NCBI RefSeq assembly: GCF_000690055.1
Contig: NZ_JJNZ01000043.1
Coordinates: 1 to 64,000 of the forward strand
Source of the DNA: Pseudoalteromonas fuliginea
GTDB lineage: Bacteria; Pseudomonadota; Gammaproteobacteria; Enterobacterales; Alteromonadaceae
DNA: 64,000 nt
Direction: 5' to 3'
The notes under the pieces are model-generated. The model was not told the origin of the DNA. It saw nothing but the letters and a program-made list of their open reading frames with translations, and made no database searches. The position numbers were made by a program, and so were the translations under genes. Below, in pieces: positions 28,708 to 38,445 of the stretch. Every line of letters starts with the position of its first letter. The stretch's first letter is position 1.

Positions 28708-29326
28708 CGTTACTCTGATCGTCTATTTCAACACCTTCGGGAGGCGTAAATTCAAACGTGCTTTTATCAAGCGGCGCATTAACTTGTGCATCATTAAATG
28801 TAAATGACGATAACTGCCCTGAATTGTCGGTAACTACTAATTTAGCAAGGCCTTGCTCATTACCTGCAAAGGTTATATCAAGTTGCTCAACTTGGCTTTC
28901 TACGCCTTTATTTGGTGTTACGCTAAAACCTGTATTTGTTGCAAGTACGCTGTACTTTTCCCATTGTGCTGGATCTTTTGAGGTAAGTAACACAAACGGT
29001 GTTGAATCGATTAAACCGCTGGTTTTCATAATCGTTACTTGCTCAGCAAAGCTGTCGAAGTAATAAGTTTTATCACCGTTTGATACAAATAACGTATCGT
29101 CTGGGTTTGTTTGCTGCCAGCGAATCATCATAGGCTGTTGAAGCGCTATTGTGCCCTCGCCTTGCATAACAGCTTGGCCTTCTTTGTCTGTTACTTTTTG
29201 TGCAAACTGCGCTTTGAAACTTTTTAAAATGGCAAGTCTGTCTTGTAATGCTTGGCTGCCGTCAGCAAAGCTTGGTGCGGCAAGTACGCTGCCTAATACT
29301 AATAATAAGGCGTTAACTTTTTTCAT
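28700..29326 (-). CDS. lolA: Outer-membrane lipoprotein carrier LolA
   Basis: LolA is the periplasmic chaperone that takes lipoproteins from LolCDE to the outer membrane. The 208-residue precursor has a signal peptide (cleavage near residue 21) and family features such as [32 protein letters not shown] and [11 protein letters not shown]. Its start overlaps the ftsK stop by 4 bp, with GGAG ahead of it, and its end overlaps rarA. Confidence 0.95.
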   Translation of the reverse strand: MKKVNALLLVLGSVLAAPSFADGSQALQDRLAILKSFKAQFAQKVTDKEGQAVMQGEGTIALQQPMMIRWQQTNPDDTLFVSNGDKTYYFDSFAEQVTIMKTSGLIDSTPFVLLTSKDPAQWEKYSVLATNTGFSVTPNKGVESQVEQLDITFAGNEQGLAKLVVTDNSGQLSSFTFNDAQVNAPLDKSTFEFTPPEGVEIDDQSNGE

Positions 29327-31824
29327 GAATTTGCTCCATTAGGCACTAATACATCGCGAGCACCGTTATGACCTGGTGAACTCACGATACCCGATGTTTC
29401 CATTTGTTCTACTAAACGTGCTGCGCGGTTATAGCCAACACGTAATTTACGTTGCACTGACGATACCGATACTTTGCCGGTTTCAATTACAAACGACACA
29501 GCTTCGTCGTATAACGGGTCTGATTCTTCATCTGCGTTTTCGCTAGCTTCACCTGGTAATAAAATATCTTCACTGGCATCACCATTGAGTATTTCATCAA
29601 TATAATTTGGTTTAGCACGCGCTTTCCAATCGTTTACTACGGCGTGTACTTCGTGGTCGTCTACAAATGCGCCGTGCACACGCTCTGGTACGCTAGTGCC
29701 TGGCGGTAAATAAAGCATGTCACCCATACCTAGTAAGTTTTCGGCGCCTTGTTGGTCAAGTATTGTCCGTGAATCTATTTTGCTCGATACCTGAAACGCC
29801 ATACGTGTTGGAATATTAGCTTTAATTAAGCCGGTAATTACATCTACCGACGGACGCTGCGTAGCAAGCACTAAGTGAATGCCTGCCGCACGTGCCTTTT
29901 GGGCTATACGTGCAATAAGTTCTTCTACTTTTTTACCTACTATCATCATCATGTCGGCAAATTCGTCTATTACTACAACAATACTTGGTAATTTACCTAG
30001 CTCGTCGGGGCCTTCTTTCATGCCATCAGTGTCTTTAAATAATGGATCAAGAATTGGGTAACCCGCTTCATTGGCTTCAAGCACTTTTTGGTTGTAACCT
30101 TTTAAGTTACGCACACCCAATGCTGACATTAATTTATAACGACGTTCCATTTCGCCAACACACCAACGCAGTGCGTTAGCGGCTTCTTTCATGTCGGTCA
30201 CTACTTCACACAATAAATGCGGAATGCCTTCATATACTGAAAGCTCAAGCATTTTAGGGTCAATCATGATCATACGTACATCGTCAGGACCCGATTTGTA
30301 CAGCAAGCTTACTATCATGACATTAACGCCCACTGATTTACCTGAACCAGTAGTACCGGCCACCAATAAGTGTGGCATTTTACCTAAATCAGCACATACC
30401 GGCTGACCGGCAATGTCTTTACCAAGCACCATGGTAAGTGGCGACGGATTTTGCTCAAATTTAGGGGCGTTTATAACTTCTGATAAACGAACTATTTCAC
30501 GGTGTTTATTTGGAAGTTCAATACCAACATAGGTTTTACCCGGAATAACTTCTACAACACGTACACTAATTGCCGAAAGCGAACGGGCTAAATCTTTAGC
30601 CAAGCCCGTAATTTTAGACACTTTTATACCTGGCGCTAAATCAAGTTCAAAACGTGTAACAACGGGGCCTGGGTATACCGCTACAACAGTTGCTTGTACG
30701 TTAAAGTCGAGCAGCTTTGTCTCTACTAGGCGCGATACTGTATCGAGTTCTTCTTGCGAAATTGGGTTTTTAGCTTTGTCCGGTCTATCGAGTAAATCAA
30801 GTGACGGTAATGGCCCCGGTGGTGGCTCTTGCGTTAATAATTGCTCAAATTTTTCTTTTGCTGTTGGTGGTGGCTGATAGGCTGCTTTTGGCTTAGGCAT
30901 TGGCCTTGCTGGCGATACAACCGTTGTAACTGGCTTTTCAGGTTCTACAACTTGGCTTTGATCAAGTGCATTTAATGCAGCAGCCGTGTCCATTGGCTCG
31001 TCGTCTATGGCGCTAAAGCCAATTTCTTGATCGAGTATATCGTCGAGTTCATCAAACGGCATAAAGTCGTCACTAATTTGTGGCTCGCTAAATGGCGTTT
31101 GCGGTTTGTTAATTGCTTTTTGTTTATCTGCTTTTTTAGCCGATGCAGGCAGCTCTATTTGCTCTTTTATATCGTCTTCAAAATGGGCGTCTACTTCATC
31201 GTTATTATTTACTGTACCTGCAGCGTGTTCTCGGTGCATCCAGCCTTTTGCATACGACACGATAAAACGATAAAACCTAACCATTAAATCGCCAAGATAA
31301 TCAACAAAATCAACCCACGATACACCCGTTAATAGAGTTAGTCCGGCAAAAAAGAAACACAGCAATAATATAGATGTACCGGTAAAGTTAAATGCAGGCA
31401 TCATGGCTGATGCAATAACATCGCCCACTACCCCACCAGAAGAGAAGTTATAAATATCGTCAAAGTTGATACTGCTAATAGCGGTAGCTGAGGTAATAAA
31501 TAAAGCAAAACCAATAACTCGCAGCGCTAAAGTAGTGTAATCAAGCTGTAAAATGCGGTGAGGTTGTTTAAATAACAAGTAGCCAAATAATTGAATGGCA
31601 GCAGGTACTAAATAAGCCAACCAACCAAAAGTAAGTAATAAAATGTCAGCTATCCATGCACCAGCTGTGCCCGTAATATTTTTTACGTTTCTAAATTCAC
31701 CAGTTTGCGACCACGAAGGATCAACTGGATCAAAGCTGATTAAGGCACATAAAATAAATATTGCTGTAAAGGTACTGATAATCAGCCCTGTTTCTAATAG
31801 TCTTTGCACACCGTTTAGGCGCAT
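29323..31824 (-). CDS. ftsK: DNA translocase FtsK
   Basis: FtsK couples chromosome dimer resolution to division by pumping DNA at the septum. The 833 residues comprise four N-terminal membrane helices within about 190 residues, a proline- and acid-rich linker (about 230-340), the RecA-like motor with Walker A GTTGSGKS (near 490) and Walker [12 protein letters not shown], and the C-terminal gamma winged helix that reads KOPS ([20 protein letters not shown]). The linker is much shorter than in E. coli. It is followed by lolA. Confidence 0.96.
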   Translation of the reverse strand: MRLNGVQRLLETGLIISTFTAIFILCALISFDPVDPSWSQTGEFRNVKNITGTAGAWIADILLLTFGWLAYLVPAAIQLFGYLLFKQPHRILQLDYTTLALRVIGFALFITSATAISSINFDDIYNFSSGGVVGDVIASAMMPAFNFTGTSILLLCFFFAGLTLLTGVSWVDFVDYLGDLMVRFYRFIVSYAKGWMHREHAAGTVNNNDEVDAHFEDDIKEQIELPASAKKADKQKAINKPQTPFSEPQISDDFMPFDELDDILDQEIGFSAIDDEPMDTAAALNALDQSQVVEPEKPVTTVVSPARPMPKPKAAYQPPPTAKEKFEQLLTQEPPPGPLPSLDLLDRPDKAKNPISQEELDTVSRLVETKLLDFNVQATVVAVYPGPVVTRFELDLAPGIKVSKITGLAKDLARSLSAISVRVVEVIPGKTYVGIELPNKHREIVRLSEVINAPKFEQNPSPLTMVLGKDIAGQPVCADLGKMPHLLVAGTTGSGKSVGVNVMIVSLLYKSGPDDVRMIMIDPKMLELSVYEGIPHLLCEVVTDMKEAANALRWCVGEMERRYKLMSALGVRNLKGYNQKVLEANEAGYPILDPLFKDTDGMKEGPDELGKLPSIVVVIDEFADMMMIVGKKVEELIARIAQKARAAGIHLVLATQRPSVDVITGLIKANIPTRMAFQVSSKIDSRTILDQQGAENLLGMGDMLYLPPGTSVPERVHGAFVDDHEVHAVVNDWKARAKPNYIDEILNGDASEDILLPGEASENADEESDPLYDEAVSFVIETGKVSVSSVQRKLRVGYNRAARLVEQMETSGIVSSPGHNGARDVLVPNGANS

Positions 31825-31995
31825 AGTTCCCTATTCCTCTTTATTATTCTATTTTATTCACACTTACTTAGCAGTGAAATACCTTAGCAGGAAATGCAAT
31901 TTGTTGCACTTTATCTTAACCTTGATGGCCTGATTATGAACACGTTTTTATAATTTAGGCAGATAAAAGCAAATGTCAGCCTATTATAAATACTG

Positions 31996-32475
31996 TTAAG
32001 CAATATACGGGCGAATAATTACACCTTCTTCACCTTTTACTTCTTCCATTACTACATAAGTACGGCTTTCACTTACATTTGGAAGTTTCAATAGTATGTC
32101 GCCTAATACGCCACGGTATTCTGACATATCATTTACGCGTGTTTTAAGTAAAAAGTCGAAATTACCCGACACCAAATGGCATTCTATAATTTCTTCATGC
32201 TTTTTTACAGCAGCACTAAACTCATCAAATACATCGGGTGATGTTTTGGTAATTGTTACCTCTACATACACCGATAAACCTTGCCCAAGCTTAGCAGGGT
32301 CGACCACTGCTTTGTAACCTAATATGTAACCTTCTCGTTCTAGTTTTTTTACCCGTTCGAGACAGGGCGTGGCGCTTAGGCCAACTCGTCTGGCCAGTTC
32401 AACATTGGAAAGGCGCCCATCATGTTGTAATTCCATCAAAATTTTTCGGTCAATTCTATCTAATAACTGATGCAT
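31996..32475 (-). CDS. lrp: Leucine-responsive regulatory protein Lrp
   Basis: The protein has an AsnC/Lrp N-terminal helix-turn-helix (DRKILMELQHDGRLSNVELA, then RVGLSATPCLERVKKLE) and a C-terminal ligand-binding RAM domain. At 159 residues it is close to E. coli Lrp. It is divergent from alanine dehydrogenase with 142 bp between them. Alanine and leucine are Lrp effectors in studied bacteria, so regulation of ald by Lrp is a reasonable inference. Confidence 0.92.
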   Translation of the reverse strand: MHQLLDRIDRKILMELQHDGRLSNVELARRVGLSATPCLERVKKLEREGYILGYKAVVDPAKLGQGLSVYVEVTITKTSPDVFDEFSAAVKKHEEIIECHLVSGNFDFLLKTRVNDMSEYRGVLGDILLKLPNVSESRTYVVMEEVKGEEGVIIRPYIA

Positions 32476-32549
32476 AGTACCAACTAGTTTTTTATGCTGT
32501 TTATTTTTATTATTTAGATAATAACACTAGAACCCACTTTAAAAAAGGT

Positions 32550-32578
32550 GAGACACACTGGCTTATGATGAATATAAT
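32550..32578 (+). promoter_or_regulatory. Sigma-70-like promoter of ald
   Basis: The -10 box TATAAT (32573-32578) lies 17 bp after GAGACA (32550-32555), which matches the -35 consensus at four of six positions. The ald ATG is 40 bp downstream of the -10. Confidence 0.6.
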
Positions 32579-32617
32579 AGTGAAAAATGTTAATCCGTTC
32601 TTAATAAGGCAAATGTT

Positions 32618-33739
32618 ATGATTATTGGTGTACCTAAAGAAATTAAAAACCATGAATACCGTGTAGGTATGGTTCCTGCGAGTGTTCGTGAATTAGTAAA
32701 CCACGGTCACCAAGTGATTGTAGAAACTGATGCAGGCATGGGCATTGGTTTTACTAACGAAGACTACACACAAGCAGGTGCTGAAATTTTAGCAACTGCT
32801 GCTGATGTTTTCGCTAAAGCCGACATGATTGTAAAAGTAAAAGAGCCGCAAGCTGTTGAACGTGCAATGTTGCGTGAAGACCAAATCCTTTTCACTTACT
32901 TACACCTTGCACCTGATCTTCCACAAACTGAAGACCTTGTAAAAAGTAAAGCTATTTGTATTGCATACGAAACTGTAACTGACTCTCGCGGTGGTTTACC
33001 GCTTCTTGCGCCTATGAGCGAAGTGGCTGGTCGAATGTCTATTCAAGCTGGTGCACAAGCGCTAGAAAAATCTAACCACGGTCGCGGCATGCTATTAGGT
33101 GGCGTACCAGGTGTTGAAGCAGCTAAAGTTGTTGTAATTGGCGGCGGCATGGTTGGTCGTAGCGCTGCTCAAATGGCTGTTGGCCTTGGTGCTGAAGTTG
33201 TGGTTCTTGATCGTAACATCGACGTATTACGTGCACTAGACGCGCAATTTGGTAATAAAGTAAAAGCTATTTACTCAACTGCTGATGCACTAGAAAAACA
33301 CGTACTAGAAGCTGATTTAGTAATTGGTGGCGTACTAATCCCAGGTGCAGCTGCACCTAAACTAGTCACTGCAGAGCACATTAAAGCAATGAAACCTGGC
33401 TCTGCAATTGTTGACGTTGCAATCGACCAAGGTGGCTGTATTGCTACTTCTAAAGCAACTACGCATGCTGATCCAACTTTCATCGTTGATGAAGTTGTTC
33501 ACTACTGTGTTGCTAACATGCCAGGTGCAGTTCCACGCACATCTACGTTTGCACTTAACAATGCAACATTGCCTTTCATCATTAACCTTGCAAACAAAGG
33601 CTATAAAAAGGCGCTACTAGATGACGCTCACTTCTTAAAAGGCTTAAACGTAATTAAAGGCCAAGTAACTTACAAAGAAGTAGCTGAAGCGTTCAACATG
33701 GAATATGTTGACCCACGCACAGCGGTAGAAAACGCATAA
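32618..33739 (+). CDS. ald: Alanine dehydrogenase
   Basis: Ald catalyses NAD-dependent deamination of L-alanine to pyruvate and ammonium, and the reverse. The 373 residues begin IGVPKEIKNHEYRVG and include the Rossmann motif VVVIGGGMVGRSAAQMA and the active-site region around VDEVVHYCVANMPGAVPRTS. It is divergent from lrp, with a good promoter and a strong double hairpin downstream. Confidence 0.95.
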   Translation: MIIGVPKEIKNHEYRVGMVPASVRELVNHGHQVIVETDAGMGIGFTNEDYTQAGAEILATAADVFAKADMIVKVKEPQAVERAMLREDQILFTYLHLAPDLPQTEDLVKSKAICIAYETVTDSRGGLPLLAPMSEVAGRMSIQAGAQALEKSNHGRGMLLGGVPGVEAAKVVVIGGGMVGRSAAQMAVGLGAEVVVLDRNIDVLRALDAQFGNKVKAIYSTADALEKHVLEADLVIGGVLIPGAAAPKLVTAEHIKAMKPGSAIVDVAIDQGGCIATSKATTHADPTFIVDEVVHYCVANMPGAVPRTSTFALNNATLPFIINLANKGYKKALLDDAHFLKGLNVIKGQVTYKEVAEAFNMEYVDPRTAVENA

Positions 33740-33750
33740 TTTAGCGTTTC

Positions 33751-33790
33751 GTAGTTAGGTTGGTATTAAGTAATGTAGCTACCTAACTAC
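33751..33790. repeat. Perfect 10-bp inverted repeat after ald
   Basis: GTAGTTAGGT (33751-33760) pairs with ACCTAACTAC (33781-33790) around a 20-nt loop, starting 11 bp after the ald stop and just before the terminator. It could protect the mRNA end. Confidence 0.5.
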
Positions 33791-33797
33791 AACCCAT

Positions 33798-33827
33798 AAA
33801 AAAAGCAGCTAATTAGCTGCTTTTTTT
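33798..33827. terminator. Bidirectional terminator between ald and pssA
   Basis: A perfect 30-bp palindrome has seven A, GCAGCTAATTAGCTGC, then seven T. It can end transcription of both convergent genes. Confidence 0.9.
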
Positions 33828-33847
33828 ATGTCTGATTTAAAGTAAAT

Positions 33848-35173
33848 TTATATGAAACGCTTAATTATAAAATCTACTTTTACGCGCTTAGCTTGGCCAA
33901 GTAGTTTTTTAACTGGCTGCGGGTAATCATCCATTGTTTCTAAATCATCTGGGCCTGTTAAACGTCGGCAGTGTTGTAAAATTTCCTGCTTTTCGTTATC
34001 AATAGCATCCATAATTGTTTGCTCTGGATCTTCTATTAAAATACCGTTTTCGATATCAAGACCCCATGCACGCGGATTTAAGTTATGCCCACTCAGTAAA
34101 TGTTTTGTTCTATCTGAGCAAATACCTTTTAAATGAAACGAATTACTTTCATCTTTCCACAGATACACATTTAAATTACCGTTATCGATGTGACGTTTTT
34201 GCGTTTTTACAAACTTATGCAAAATAGTTTCGTATAAATAAGGTAATGCCCCTATTTTACTAAACGGCTCACTTGGCGGTAAATAAAAGTCATTGGCTGT
34301 TTTATCCCCCACCACAATAGTAACTTGCTTACCTTGCTTTAATAATCGGCGCAGTGATCGCATAAGTGGCGCCGGAAAATTAAAGTATGGCGTATACAAC
34401 ACAAGCTCTTGCTCTGTGGTATCAAATAACGCTTTTATTAAACGATTTAATTCGTTATTACGACGACCAAGCCCTAAAAACAAACGAATACCTAATGCTT
34501 GCGTATTTAGTTGCTCTGCTGCGTTGTAACTTGCGACTTTTAAATCACGCATTAATTGCTTTTGATCAAGTTTGAAGTCGTGTAAACGCTTAAGCGGTCG
34601 TGTGTCTATGCGTGGCACAGCAACGGAGCTAATTAGCTTTGTCTCAATAAAATCAACCACTGAATCACACAGCTCGCTCTGCGTTATTAAAAAGTAACGA
34701 TCGAGTCTGTAACGCTCGTTATACTGCAAATACACGTTGTTTAAGCTTGCGCCGCTGTAAAGTAAGGTATCGTCAATGACAAAACCCTTTAAATGTAATA
34801 CGCCAAATAATTCTTTAGCTTTTACAGGTACGCCATAAACTTGTACGTTCAATTTAAACTTTTCTAAATCGTCACAGTATAAACTTGCGTTACCATCAGA
34901 TTTCTCTGCACCAATTAAACCACGTTGCGCACGATGAAAATCCACCAGCACTTTTATTTCAAGTGCTGGGTTTGTTAATGACACACGGTGCAAAGCTTCT
35001 AAAATTTCGCGACCTGCTTCGTCATCTTGTAAATAAAGCGCTGTGATATAAATTCGTTTTTTTGCGCTACTGATCAAACGTAGCAATTGCGTTCGGTAAT
35101 CTTGCGCATTGGTTAAGACGTTAACGTCTTTTGAAGTCAACCCGAATGCGGGTTTTTCCTGCCAAAATAACAT
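33848..35173 (-). CDS. pssA: CDP-diacylglycerol--serine O-phosphatidyltransferase (PLD type)
   Basis: PssA makes phosphatidylserine, the precursor of phosphatidylethanolamine. The 441-residue protein belongs to the phospholipase D superfamily enzymes of gammaproteobacteria and has two HKD-type motifs, HLKGFVIDD and HLKGICSD, each near a following Asn-rich stretch (SGASLNN, SGHNLN). It has no membrane helix, consistent with peripheral association. It converges on ald. Confidence 0.93.
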   Translation of the reverse strand: MLFWQEKPAFGLTSKDVNVLTNAQDYRTQLLRLISSAKKRIYITALYLQDDEAGREILEALHRVSLTNPALEIKVLVDFHRAQRGLIGAEKSDGNASLYCDDLEKFKLNVQVYGVPVKAKELFGVLHLKGFVIDDTLLYSGASLNNVYLQYNERYRLDRYFLITQSELCDSVVDFIETKLISSVAVPRIDTRPLKRLHDFKLDQKQLMRDLKVASYNAAEQLNTQALGIRLFLGLGRRNNELNRLIKALFDTTEQELVLYTPYFNFPAPLMRSLRRLLKQGKQVTIVVGDKTANDFYLPPSEPFSKIGALPYLYETILHKFVKTQKRHIDNGNLNVYLWKDESNSFHLKGICSDRTKHLLSGHNLNPRAWGLDIENGILIEDPEQTIMDAIDNEKQEILQHCRRLTGPDDLETMDDYPQPVKKLLGQAKRVKVDFIIKRFI

Positions 35174-35451
35174 AGTTGCCTATTCACTTGGGTCACATGA
35201 TTTATCAGTGACAAATAAAATTAGGTAAAACATAACAAAAAAAATCAAAGTGGTCATGAATTAACGTTGTTTTGTTGCCTGTTAGTCTATTTATTGAGCT
35301 ACTTTACTTTATTAAACGCAAAAGCCACAATCTCTAGTACACAATACTGCACAGCTTTTCGATTTGCTAAAAAAAATAATCTCGGATTTTGTTTACTTCT
35401 GCCTTGTTTTTCTTAGAATCGAGCGCATTAAAGACCGTATTAAACGTTTAG

Positions 35452-36411
<960 letters not shown>

Positions 36412-36432
36412 GCAATTAAATAAATTATTATA

Positions 36433-36457
36433 GGGCTGATTATTCAGCCCTTTTTTT
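36433..36457 (+). terminator. Intrinsic terminator of trxB
   Basis: GGGCTGA and TCAGCCC form a 7-bp stem with a 4-nt loop followed by seven T (36451-36457). Confidence 0.9.
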
Positions 36458-36508
36458 ATGCCTAAAATATAGTTACACTTTTACGATCAATTATAAGATA
36501 AGTACTGT

Positions 36509-37225
36509 ATGAGAAATCAGCTATACCAATTAAGCGAAAACGATATAGCATTCCCCAATCCGGAATACGCATTAGAATCCCCTGATGGCTTACTCGCAAT
36601 TGGCGGAGATTTAAGTTTACCTCGCCTAAGTAATGCCTACAAAAGCGGAATATTCCCTTGGTTTAGTGAAGATGAGCCTATTATGTGGTGGTCGCCGAGC
36701 GAACGCGGGATTTTTGAACTGGATGATTTTCATATAAGTAAGAGTCTGCGTAAGCATTTAAAAAAGCACCCTGTGAGAGTAACCATTAATAATGCCTTTG
36801 AAGAGGTGATAGAAGCATGTCGCGATCAACGCCTTGACACCGATGGTACCTGGATCACTTCTGACATGCTCAGCGCTTACGTTAATGCACACAATGCGGG
36901 CATTGCTCATAGTTTAGAGGTGTGGAGTAACGGAGAGCTTGCAGGAGGCTTATACGGTATTATGCAAAATGGTGTATTTTGTGGCGAGTCGATGTTTCAT
37001 CATCAAACCAATTGCTCTAAGCTTGCGATGTGGGCACTGGTAAATTGGCTTAAACGTCACAATGCGCATTTTATTGATTGCCAGTTAGAAAACCCTTATT
37101 TAATGACCCTCGGTGCACAAGTAATTCCTCGCTCAACATTTTTGACTAAACTAAAAGCTGCACATAACTATATCGTTAACCCTATTATGTGGGAGCCACA
37201 AGAACTTGACGCAATCTATGAATGA
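36509..37225 (+). CDS. aat: Leucyl/phenylalanyl-tRNA--protein transferase
   Basis: Aat adds Leu or Phe to the N-terminus of proteins starting with Lys or Arg, making N-degrons that ClpS hands to ClpAP. The 238-residue protein contains the family signatures ESPDGLLAIGGDLS, GIFPWFSEDEPIMWWSPSER and AGGLYGIMQNGVFCGESMF. It overlaps bpt by 8 bp. The N-degron genes clpS and clpA lie 1-4 kb downstream. Confidence 0.96.
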   Translation: MRNQLYQLSENDIAFPNPEYALESPDGLLAIGGDLSLPRLSNAYKSGIFPWFSEDEPIMWWSPSERGIFELDDFHISKSLRKHLKKHPVRVTINNAFEEVIEACRDQRLDTDGTWITSDMLSAYVNAHNAGIAHSLEVWSNGELAGGLYGIMQNGVFCGESMFHHQTNCSKLAMWALVNWLKRHNAHFIDCQLENPYLMTLGAQVIPRSTFLTKLKAAHNYIVNPIMWEPQELDAIYE

Positions 37226-37922
37226 ACAACTTCCTGCACGTGTTGGTTTAACCCAAGAGTTTGACTGTAGTTATTTGCCCAACAGACAAGAACAACTTTT
37301 AGTTATTCTAGATCCTAGTTGCTACAGTACCGACAAATTTGAGTCATTATTAGGTTTGGGGTTTCGTCGCAGTGGTAACCAAATATACCGTCCGCATTGC
37401 CCAATATGCAGTGCATGTAATTCTGTACGTGTATTAGCACAAGACTTTATCCCCTCAAAATCGCAAAAACGTAAACTAAACAAAGCAAAAAGCCAGTTTG
37501 AAGTGAAATATTCGACGCAAGAGCGACCTGAGTACTATCCGCTTTATAGTAAGTACATAACAATGCGTCACCAGGATGGAAGTATGTATCCTCCTGAAAA
37601 AGAACAGTTTCAAAGCTTTTTACTTTGCAGTTGGCTCAAAATCACATTTATTGAACTATGGCACCAAGATACTTTAGTCGCAGTTGCCGTAACTGATTGT
37701 ATGAATAGCGCTATTTCTGCAATCTATACCTTTTTCGACCCCGATTTTGAACACTATAGTTTAGGCTCTGTGATGATATTAGAGCAGCTTAGATTTGCAA
37801 AAGAGCAAAATAAGCAATACGTGTACTTGGGCTATCAAATTGATGAATGCAACAAAATGAAGTACAAAACTCAGTTTTTACCAGCTCAAAAACAGCTTAA
37901 TGATGAGTGGGTGGCTATTTAA
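37218..37922 (+). CDS. bpt: Bacterial protein leucyltransferase (arginyltransferase-like)
   Basis: Bpt transfers Leu from Leu-tRNA to proteins with N-terminal Asp or Glu, a second branch of the ClpS N-degron pathway. The ATE N-terminal cysteine region CPICSACNSVRVL and the C-terminal stretch YVYLGYQIDECNKMKYKTQF are visible. The ATG at 37218 overlaps the end of aat; a TTG at 37206 is also in frame but less likely. The enzyme is absent from E. coli but common in marine relatives. Confidence 0.92.
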   Translation: MNEQLPARVGLTQEFDCSYLPNRQEQLLVILDPSCYSTDKFESLLGLGFRRSGNQIYRPHCPICSACNSVRVLAQDFIPSKSQKRKLNKAKSQFEVKYSTQERPEYYPLYSKYITMRHQDGSMYPPEKEQFQSFLLCSWLKITFIELWHQDTLVAVAVTDCMNSAISAIYTFFDPDFEHYSLGSVMILEQLRFAKEQNKQYVYLGYQIDECNKMKYKTQFLPAQKQLNDEWVAI

Positions 37923-37994
37923 TTTGCAAATATAGCCCCTGCGCCTTTACTTATTGGTGTATTTTGGGCAAAATCTGCAGCGTTTAACTATTAA

Positions 37995-38231
<237 letters not shown>

Positions 38232-38283
38232 GTAAGTGCGTAAACGAGATTTAGTTTTTGGCTAGTGTTTACTAGCTTTAAGC

Positions 38284-38334
38284 GTTTATTAAATGTAATT
38301 GATAGACATTGACTAGCAATTACATTTAATAAAC
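38284..38334. repeat. Perfect 18-bp inverted repeat downstream of infA
   Basis: GTTTATTAAATGTAATTG (38284-38301) is perfectly complementary to 38317-38334 with a 15-nt loop. It lies just before the infA terminator. It is AT-only in most of the stem and has no T-tract of its own. Confidence 0.65.
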
Positions 38335-38362
38335 AAAAAGCCCAGTTTTTACTGGGTTTTTT
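38335..38362 (+). terminator. Intrinsic terminator of infA
   Basis: AAAAAGCCCAGT, a TTTT loop, then ACTGGGTTTTTT: a 12-bp stem including the A/T flanks. Confidence 0.88.
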
Positions 38363-38384
38363 GTTGCCTATAAAAAAGGGCAAA

Positions 38385-38417
38385 AAAATGGCCCGCTATT
38401 ATGTAGCGAGCCATTTT
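38385..38417 (-). terminator. Intrinsic terminator of clpA
   Basis: AAAATGGC (38385-38392) pairs with GCCATTTT (38410-38417), with CGCTA/TAGCG inside. On the minus strand it runs into seven T. Confidence 0.88.
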
Positions 38418-38445
38418 ATTTAACTAAACTTTTTTAATTAACGTT

